NCBI RefSeq assembly: GCF_910592395.1
Contig: NC_088310.1
Coordinates: 13,461,501 to 13,525,500, forward strand
Origin: Lineus longissimus
Taxonomy: Eukaryota > Nemertea > Pilidiophora > Heteronemertea > Lineidae
Reading direction: 5' to 3'
DNA: 64,000 nt
A program made the translations under genes and the position numbers. The notes beneath the pieces were generated by a model, which ran no database searches, was not told the origin of the DNA, and worked only from the letters and a program-made list of their open reading frames with translations. Positions within the stretch are counted from its first letter, which is position 1, and every line of letters starts with the position of its first letter. Below are positions 56,338 to 64,000 of the stretch, in pieces.

Positions 56338-56790
56338 TCCTGGTGGCTGTATCACTACTGTTAGCAAACCCGGTTCAGCTTGCATTGTTGTGAGGGTGGC
56401 TGCAGTATTGCCATCTGTTAGCAAACCCGGTTCAGCTTGCATTGTTGTGAGGGTGGCTGCAGTATTGCCGTCTGTTAGCAAACCCGGTTCAACTTGCATT
56501 GTTGTGAGGGTGGCTGCAGTATTGCCGTCTGTTAGCAAACCCGGTTCAACTTGCATTGTTGTGAGGGTGGCTGCAGTATTGCCGTCTGTTAGCAAACCCG
56601 GTTCAACTTGCATTGTTGTGAGGGTGGCTGCAGTATTGCCGTCTGTTAGCAAACCCGGTTCAACTTGCATTGTTGTGAGGGTGGCTGCAGTATTGCCGTC
56701 TGTTAGCAAACCCGGTTCAACTTGCATTGTTGTGAGGGTGGCTGCAGTATTGCCGTCTGTTAGCAAACCCGGTTCAGCTGATTGTGATTG
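56338..56790. repeat. 57-bp minisatellite, about 7.5 copies
   Basis: The unit carries AGCAAACCCGGTTCA, CTTGCATTGTTGTGAGGG and TGGCTGCAGTATTGCC. Copies differ at only a few positions. Since 57 is a multiple of three and no stops occur, both strands stay open (135 codons plus, 177 codons minus), giving 19-residue peptide repeats. This looks like a property of the repeat rather than a gene. Confidence 0.95.
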
Positions 56791-56799
56791 TCTTTGATA

Positions 56800-57260
56800 C
56801 ATAATAGTCAGATCAGTTTGGTTGTGACTATGTCTTCTCAGTGACACTATATCATGATACACTATACCAATAATGGTAATAGTCTCATTCTTCTTTATTG
56901 TGACTATGTCTTGTCACATCATGTATCAACTATCATGATGATATCAGTTGTGATACAATTATGTTATTATGATATCAGTTGTGATAGTCAGATCAATCTG
57001 ATTGTGATTATGTCTTGGATTATTTTGATAATGTGTTATCAAGATAATGATATCATATAGTGATAGTCAGGTTAGCCTACGCATATAAATATACACACAC
57101 ATATACACGTATAACCACATACATTATACATATTTTGAAAGTCATAATAGTCAGATCAGTTTGGTTATGACTATGTCTTCTCGGTGACAGTTATCATGAT
57201 ACATGCACTATACCAATATGGTAATAGTCTGATCTATCTTGATTGTGACTATGTCTTATG
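56800..57260. repeat. Diverged direct repeats (GACTATGTCTT-type)
   Basis: GTCAGATCAGTTTGGTT, GACTATGTCTTCTC and CACTATACCAATA recur near 56808-56875 and 57148-57222, with shorter echoes at 56896 and 57240. Confidence 0.75.
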
Positions 57261-58087
57261 CGATTCACTGGTTGATTGTCTCAGGCACTCTACTCCAACT
57301 TGGGAAAAGCCATTGTTCAAGTCATTAAATGAGATGTCCAAGTAGATGTGGGGTCACTGTAACCAAGTATTCATGTTACAAAAGCAGCAAAAGTTGATGG
57401 CTTCTTTTTAATGAACAGTCTGTAAATCACATCCACTGCTGGAACTGGTGATAGTATAAAGCATGATGCAAGGTCATAAAAACAAAAGATTGTTGGAAAG
57501 ACAAACAGGTTTATTTTCGATCATTAAATGTACATGTAAATTTGTCAAAAGATCAATGAGTGGAACATATGCCACATGTACTTGCAAAATTAGATATTAT
57601 ATGCAGATGATAAACATACATGTAAATGTGGATAATAAAACAAGTGGCGCACTCATTCACTTGGCCCTGTCCAGGCACACTTCATGGACACTTAAACGTA
57701 CAAATGTATATGAATACAGGAAGGACTAAATGTACAAATGTATACGAATACAGGAAGGACTATATTTACAACGTGTTGAATGAAGTACATGTACATTTCA
57801 CTCATTTGAGAAAAACGATGGAAAGGGAACTACTGAGAGATTGACGTTGGTGTAGAAGCCTTGCAATACAAAACTATATGAAAACATGTATAATACTAAA
57901 TTGAACAGCTTTAGCCTACATGTATATTTATTATCCCCTGGGTACACTGAAAAGGTGAAATCAGAACTATGCATCTATGTACCCTTACTGAATTGATTTT
58001 GACTAAAAGAAGAGAGCAACAAAGGATATCGAAATAACTGGTAACAATTACATGTATCATGAAAATGGGTTCATGCCCGGATGACAT
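57261..58087. other. Non-coding interval with a 34-bp duplication
   Basis: ACAAATGTATA, GAATACAGGAAGGACTA occurs twice in tandem at about 57700-57762. No gene recognised. Confidence 0.6.
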
Positions 58088-58676
58088 TCAGTGTTTCTTG
58101 GATTTGGCAGCTTTTCTCATCCAGAACGCTGTTATCTTGGACAGAGGCAATGCATCTTCCGGTTCCCATGTGGGTTCCTCCTCATCATACCCCAACCACG
58201 ATACTAAATATTGTCGAAATTCCTCTTTCCCATTTTTTGTCATTCATGTGTCAACCAAGGCTTTAATTACAAAAACCCCTGAAATTTGAAGAAAAAAATG
58301 TAATTAATAGTTAAAGGATATGACTTTACTGGAAAACTGCACAGACTACTAGTAAATGACTAGAGGTCCTCACCATTTACTCAGCATTGTTTGACTAGAA
58401 TTAAGACACCAGGGAGGAGGGTGTTTTGGCTCACAAGTAAATTAGTAATCAATATCCGGACTGGACTATGGTGCATGTATAAATTATTATACTTGGTATG
58501 TTTATAAACCAGGCAGATTGGTCCAACTTCTGGCCAGCAGAGGAGTCCACAACAGCTCTTCATGTTTCTCACTTGGTGGGGTCGTTGCTTGCTCTGGCAT
58601 AGACACCAGATACAAGGAACTAATGAAGTAAATGTCAAAATAAATTCTTACCGTCTTCAGGTTCGTCTTCTGCAGC
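58088..58676 (-). pseudogene. Chromodomain exons (one microexon), with in-frame stop
   Basis: Two minus-strand exons: a 25-nt microexon 58652-58676 (AG before, GTAAGA after) encoding an acidic AAEDEPED stretch, and 58088-58278 (acceptor TTTCAG, stop at 58088). The joined frame reads into VFVIKALVDT, a TGA, MTKNGKEEFRQYLVSWLGY and DEEEPTWEPEDAL, a chromodomain with its aromatic residues and closing Thr-Trp-Glu-Pro. The TGA could be a CpG decay of CGA. A short basic tail (FWMRKAAKSKKH) follows. It could be the end of a host chromobox gene, of a chromodomain transposon protein, or a processed-away relic; no upstream exon was found. Confidence 0.6.
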
Positions 58677-58699
58677 CTGCAATAGGAGAGGGAACATTT

Positions 58700-60733
58700 A
58701 AACAAAGAAGTTAATGTGACAATACTCATGATACTGGCAAGCTGTTCAATGAATTGAAGCTACTGCAAATCCATTCGTGCACTTCTGAGCCTGACAAATA
58801 CACTCATTATATTGCATGTAACTAATGACATAACAGTAGACCAAAGTTGAAATTTAACAAGAGGCCCAAGGGCCTGGCGCTCAGCTGGATGACCTAATAA
58901 CATAGGACTGAGGGTATACTATAAAGTAGTAAATATCGGCTTTGTACTACTGTTTGAAGGTCAAGAGAACACGTTATACCACTAAAATTTCCAATGCAGA
59001 GCTGCCAGCTGGATGAAATATGATTGAACTAATCAGCCATGGTATGTAAATATTACAGGAGGCAACGGAAGATATCTAGTTCAGTATGTTGTATCAGTAG
59101 CTTTACAGAAAAAAAGTGTCAGAGAGGATGAGACTTCTCCATGGACAACTGTGGTATGTCCAGGCTGGGTTGTACAGCACAAGGATACAAAATGCTGTCT
59201 GTAATTGAGAGGTATCCTGATTTAACAGAGGTCAAAATAAATAGAAATTACCAGTTTGGGACTAGCACCACTTTCTTTTTTTTTAATAAGGTAGAGATTA
59301 CAGGAGTCAACAAAATTAATTTTATTGAGAGAAATTGACCTGTTCTGCAGGTGATTGGAATTTACAATACAAAGGGTCGTTTTTCATGACATTGTGCTCT
59401 ACTGCGTATTCCTAGTCATAGTGAGTCGATATGGAACCAATCTATCCTTGGCGCAGACAGGTTCAAATTGGCTATATCTTGAATAGATCGAATTGCGATG
59501 AAAATCTAATGCAATAAAGGAGCAATATCGAAGAGACAAATTAATCAAACCAATTGTCCACAGACTCGGACCCTGAAATGGCGTGATGTATGCGTGCATA
59601 TAAAAGTATATCAATTGGTCCCATAGAGATGATGAGGCAATGTCAATATGCCTTGTTCCTTAGTCAGCAATATGCCCCTTTTTATACGGAGAAGAAGGAG
59701 AACCCAGATAGGCCTTCACATGTCGGCTTCCAAATGGCTCGAACCAACTGTACTATCACTACTATAACTTTAAAATGCGTGCTCCTCCTAGTCCTACATG
59801 TAGCAATGTCTCAGCCAAAAAGGCAAAGTGAGCAGCTCCTTGGTAAGGCCATGTCAGGTTCCGCGCGCCTCTTCAGATACATCAAGTATTGAAAGCTGTG
59901 GTGAGCTGAGCACATAAAAGACCATGGTCACCTTAATTTGAAAATCCCTACATAATCAAGTGCTACCTCTGACTAAAACAGCACAATAGACTACCAATTT
60001 GATCCAGCTCCTAACTGCGGGAAAACCCAAGTCCAGCAACCAAAAGTACCAAAAATACATTTTTGTTTACATTTGAACTGCACACATGCGTTTGTTTACA
60101 ATTTCATTTCCCGCGAAATCTCGAAAATCAGGTGACCTGCAATCGTGGATTGAAAATAACATTAACCTCGGTTCAGCAGGTCAGCAGGTATACCGGCTGT
60201 TCCAATCATCCCCCTACAGCCAGCCGTTCAAAAGGTAATGTTATTCACCCCACAGGGAGTGCAAGTAATTGATTAAGCCCCTGCATAACTTAACAGCACT
60301 GGCTTGGCTTCTGTGAGTGGTAAGGAGAACTGACAGTTTTTTTATGGGAGTAACATTATTGTGTTGCTTAAACCGTCTACTTTTAACTCATGTAAGAATC
60401 GTAGTACTAATAATAACTTTCAACTTATTTTCCAGTTATGATAACACAACACGCATCTTCATGATCATGATCTTTCTCAAACTAACTGAATGACCTAATC
60501 GCCTTGGACGCACAACCTAACCACATATCAATCCGCCCCGACGATCGACACATCCATTCGATTCGATAACCCTCGATAAAGTTTGATAAATAAACTAGAA
60601 CTGAGATTTCACAGGAGCACCTGTGAATTCATGACTCCAGGGTTGTTTTGAGGGCGATATTGTAAGAGTTGGTCTTGAGTATTGGGACGTGAAGGTCCCT
60701 GTGAGGCACCTGGGGAGAGAAGACTAGTTGAAC
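58700..60733. other. Non-coding interval
   Basis: No gene recognised. AAGAGGCCCAAGGGCCTGGC at 58860-58879 is a GGCC-type hairpin of the sort found at ends of invertebrate repeats. A 100-codon frame at 59590-59892 has no recognisable content. Confidence 0.5.
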
Positions 60734-60783
60734 GATGGGATCATGGAGGTATTAATAATTATTTATACCTCCATGATGGGATC
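60734..60783. mobile_element. 32-bp palindrome between 9-bp direct repeats
   Basis: GATGGGATC at 60734-60742 and 60775-60783 flank a 32-bp near-perfect palindrome (arms ATGGAGGTAT and ATACCTCCAT, one mismatch in the AT centre). This looks like a transposon reduced to its two terminal repeats with a 9-bp target duplication. Confidence 0.65.
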
Positions 60784-62149
60784 TGACACGGACACTACTA
60801 TTGATCTCATTATATGAATACCATTTAATACAAAAAAGTGAAAACAGATCATATCATATTCCTTGGCATAAATTAAAATAGGAGTGCGGGAACAAGGTTT
60901 TTTAGCAGGAGGAAAGCGAGAACATTTTGCGCCGTCGTATTCCGATTTGGCTGGTTGGTGGTGAAATCTGCTTTTAATTTTGCAAATTAACATATTCGTT
61001 TTCTGGTTCTAAGGTTGTCTGAATTAAAGATGCTTTCCCAATGCTTGACTGGTCTGGCGACATTGCCAGGAAAACGTGACGTCATTTTGGCCATTCTTCT
61101 TACCGCACGCCCTCTCTCTCCGCAAAAGTTCCTGACATGGTGTGAAGTGGGAGGGCGCACAATGGGAACCACACTGCCGCGATGTTAATAGTTTCTATTT
61201 ATAGAATTCAGCGGCAGAGATTTTAGGCACGGAAAAAGTGGATTAACTCGGCTAATCTCAATGGATTTTACCCAGGAATGTTTTCAAGGCGAGAGAAACA
61301 TCTGATTTAAGTACTGCGCTTATTAGATTTCATGTTCAGGCCGAAGATTGGCCTAAAACGTGGACGAAAAGAGTGCATTATCGAGTGTTGGAGAGGTCAC
61401 GTGATTGGACGAGAAACCTGAACAAAGTTTTCGTGCTTTTAGCTGTCAACATCAATGGCTATAATATACTCCTGCAGAATAGTAGAATTAATAGAACTAA
61501 TTTCCGAAGTTTCCAATAGTTTGAACACAAATCAGAACATCACCCATCAGCTGGACTCAGATCTGCATAAATTACGATAAGTAATGAGGTCGTCGCTTCA
61601 ATTTCGCAAAGAAAGTTGACTCCATTCGAAGGTTGTTTTGACCAAATTCTGTTGAACTCATCGTTATTCTCGTAGACCTTTTCTATAAACATGTGAAGTT
61701 TCGTACCAAAATACGTTTCCGTAAAGGCTTAAAAAAGAAAATTTGTCACTTTAAAAATCGGTAGAAATAAAAAGGTCACCGCCATTTTCTTGATGATAGT
61801 ACTCCAGGTAACCTCGGCGGGAAATTTAAAGCGGGGTCATCCGGGGTCAAACAACAGTTTTGCTCACTACCGCCAACTGGTGATATAAATCGACACTAAT
61901 CTATTTTATATGAAAACTTCTATATCATGAAGACCTCTTCAAGTTTATTTCAAGCTTTTATCTGCAAGAATAGAGCGGCAAAAAATGGTTTATTCAATTA
62001 CGCATTTTGCCACCTGGGGAGCTGAATGTGAGTCGAATCGCACATTTTCTTTTCTGTAAGCATCCTTTCCTGCGCTGTTAACATACAAAACCATATTTGA
62101 AGTGCCGCAGTTCTATGGTTACAAAATGCCCAACATGGCTGGATGGAAG
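60784..62149. other. Non-coding interval
   Basis: No gene recognised. The part from about 61790 may be the body of the Helitron-like repeat ending near 62210. Confidence 0.5.
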
Positions 62150-62210
62150 GACGGACACCAATCGAATAGCTATTTGACTAGCTCCGCTGACTTTGTCAGC
62201 TGAGCTAAAA
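62150..62210 (+). mobile_element. Helitron-like 3' end
   Basis: GGACGGACACC is followed by the hairpin GCTGACTTTGTCAGC near 62185-62199 and a terminal GAGCTAA. A short hairpin about 5-10 nt before CTRR is the mark of Helitron 3' ends. The same plan (GACG repeat, then a short stem) ends the repeat at 23793. The 5' end was not located. Confidence 0.45.
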
Positions 62211-64000
62211 ATAATGTCATTCCCATACATGTACTTGTCGAATTTCGACACAGACTAAATAGGCTTAGGTAACCCAATGCATTAACACCATACATGCGTG
62301 TGACCATGTGAACCGTATCGAAATCATAGTCACACAAATACGCCAAATTCACCATATAAACCTTGCTAACATCCCTAATTATTAGGGAGCTCTAGCGAGC
62401 TTTATGGTTAGAGAGTGTGTGTATACCATCAACGAAAAAAACTTGACCCGGAACCAGAAAACCTCCACACCCAGGTGACATTTTTGCACGCGAATCGTAT
62501 ACGCTAATGCACAGCAATTTACCTGCGGAGAGATTTTCTTTTTCCAAACAATTCAGCGGGACGCTACGATGTTTACGCACAGAAGTTGCTGTTCGGTTGA
62601 AGATTTCGTCAAAACAGGGCGGAATCAAAGTGTAACGATACCCTGGGGCGAATCGAAATGCATTAAACAACAAGCTGCATCGCTGCCAGAGATTATTTTT
62701 CTCTTTCCGCGAAGAAATCGTGCTTTGAACTGGCAAAATTCCGCAAAAGATTTTCCGTCTGCTAACTTTTCCGTAGTTTCAAGCGCACCAACATGATCGG
62801 TCCGGGGCTGCCCGTTTCGACGACGATTTCGTCAATATCATGGGGTGTGACAATATGTCGACGGTCTGGTTCCATTAATAATGCAATAATCTTGAAAGTA
62901 CATTGGTCTCAATGTCTATTTCCCCGTTTCCATGTCAAAATCCTACCGTGAAACCTGAAACCACTCGTCCACAACACTGGCCATTTTAATTTTCCGTAGA
63001 AAGCGCATGCGCACTTAACTCAAACGCACGCGCTACCCTCAGGTCTCACAAGCCGGTGCGGAGGCCAGGCCTACCTGCCTCCAAAAATGACGCGACGTCA
63101 TTTCATGCATACCCCTGTTCCAGCGGCTGTAGACTTGGCAGTACGTTACTCTCACACAAACCAATACATTTCTGAATAGCATGTCTCTTGTATTGTAGAA
63201 TACATCTGACCAAGTTTGACCAAGTGATCAGGTGTTAATCTTGAAGTTATAAGGCATAGAGGTGAAATTTTTTCAAATTTGCGTTATACAGGGTGTCTCA
63301 TGCATTGTGCTACATCAGTCTATGCATGACTGTATGTCTAGGCGACGTTGGTCTTTTTGAATTAGAATATAAATCTTAATTACACTTGGGTCTTGGGATC
63401 ATTATGCTTATCTCCGGGCAAAAATACCTATCCTTCTCCTGTTGTGTTTAGTTTCCCACATTCTCCCCACTTATTTTCTATAGGGGCCTACTGCGACAGC
63501 GTCTATTGGGTCAACTGCCATGATGGCATCATCCTAACTATATCCCCCCTCTCCCACCCACCAACTACTCGCCATCAATCATTGACATTGTGTGCTAGCC
63601 AACTGCTTCTTCGGTAAACTGCCATGATGGCATCATCCTAACTATATAACCCCCCCCCCCCCTACCGAGTCTTCTCGCTTACCAGCCCTATTAACGAAGA
63701 GCTCCCTATCAAGGCCTGAGCCTTCCACATATTAATACCATGTTGTTCCTCATACCTTTATTAAATAAATACATCGTTTTGATGGAATGTCTTTGCGTTT
63801 TTATTCCACAATCGCGACTTGAAACCATGCCAAAACCACAGAAATCAGCGCCGCGTCAGCCATTTCAAGCCGTGTTTACGTTTTGACGTCATCGATGTTT
63901 TCACCTAATTATGCAGGAAAAATATGCATATTCAAACTTCCCGCGCCGTGTTATTTATCGTCTGATCCAATCAAAATTTGGAATCCCCTTTATTCGTCAC
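62211..64000. other. Non-coding end of the window
   Basis: No gene recognised. Contains an NRF1-like GCGCATGCGCA at 63004-63014, a direct repeat AACTGCCATGATGGCATCATCCTAACTATAT-type (about 30 bp, near 63514 and 63616), a C run at 63648-63662, AATAAAT near 63764 and a CRE (TGACGTCA) at 63884-63891. Confidence 0.5.

Noticed and set aside
56390-56797. Two long opposing frames as a secreted repeat protein
   Set aside because: No signal peptide, no splice or promoter context; openness follows from a 57-bp unit without stops.
59590-59892. 100-codon plus-strand frame
   Set aside because: Codon content looks like non-coding sequence and no family is recognised.
1-64000. CRISPR arrays, prokaryotic operons, rRNA genes
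   Set aside because: Tandem repeats lack unique spacers of constant length, genes have introns, and no rRNA-like sequence was recognised.

Overview
The window is eukaryotic, from an animal genome. Genes have GT-AG introns and AATAAA signals, there are no operons, coding density is very low, and almost every recognisable protein belongs to an animal transposable element. Frequent TACATGTA and TAGGCCTA words, a Gmr1-type LTR element, a Mag/SURL-like Gypsy element primed by tRNA-Leu, Harbinger pairs and KDZ, Kolobok-like and MULE-like relics suggest a marine invertebrate, perhaps a non-vertebrate deuterostome. The species cannot be named from sequence alone.

Layout. 1-960: relics of a MULE-like transposase and a LINE reverse transcriptase. 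1.13-11.2 kb: a decayed Mag-like Gypsy element split by a young, nearly intact Gmr1-like LTR retrotransposon (2313-9019, 623-bp LTRs, TSD TTGTG) whose pol order is protease-integrase-RT-RNase H. 12.2-14.75 kb (minus): a broken four-exon integrase-core gene. 14.9-15.6 kb: an ~82-bp satellite rich in inverted CCAAT boxes, then TTCTAGAA palindromes. 16.5-26.4 kb: a LINE with ORF1 and ORF2, interrupted by a Harbinger transposon (18051-21650), a Helitron/pearl-like satellite-bearing repeat (about 22314-23793) and a 172-bp MITE (24767-24938). 26.7-27.4 kb: a tRNA-like sequence and a Gypsy integrase relic. 27.4-36.9 kb: no convincing protein gene; inverted 14-bp minisatellites with a possible foldback structure, an ~82-bp satellite, and a cluster of CRE, YY1 and NRF1 sites that looks like a host promoter. 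36.9-47.1 kb (minus): a Gypsy element (143-bp LTRs, TSD ATGGT) containing a second Harbinger element (42347-46205, TSD CAG), a foldback element (40548-41378, TSD GATATC) and a composite palindromic insert (38650-39279). 47.4-54.7 kb (plus): 3' exons of a KDZ-transposase-like gene, with a Kolobok-like transposon lying antisense in its first visible intron. 54.7-64 kb: mostly non-coding, with a 57-bp minisatellite, two chromodomain exons (minus), a 32-bp palindrome flanked by 9-bp direct repeats and a Helitron-like 3' end.

The window is best read as a record of nested insertions. At least six insertion points can be resolved to the base, because removing the insert and one target-site copy brings the interrupted reading frame back into register. 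This gives a relative order of transposition. Hosts (Mag-like Gypsy, LINE, Gypsy-2) are older and carry stops or frameshifts. The Gmr1-like element and the Harbinger-1 transposase still have long open frames.
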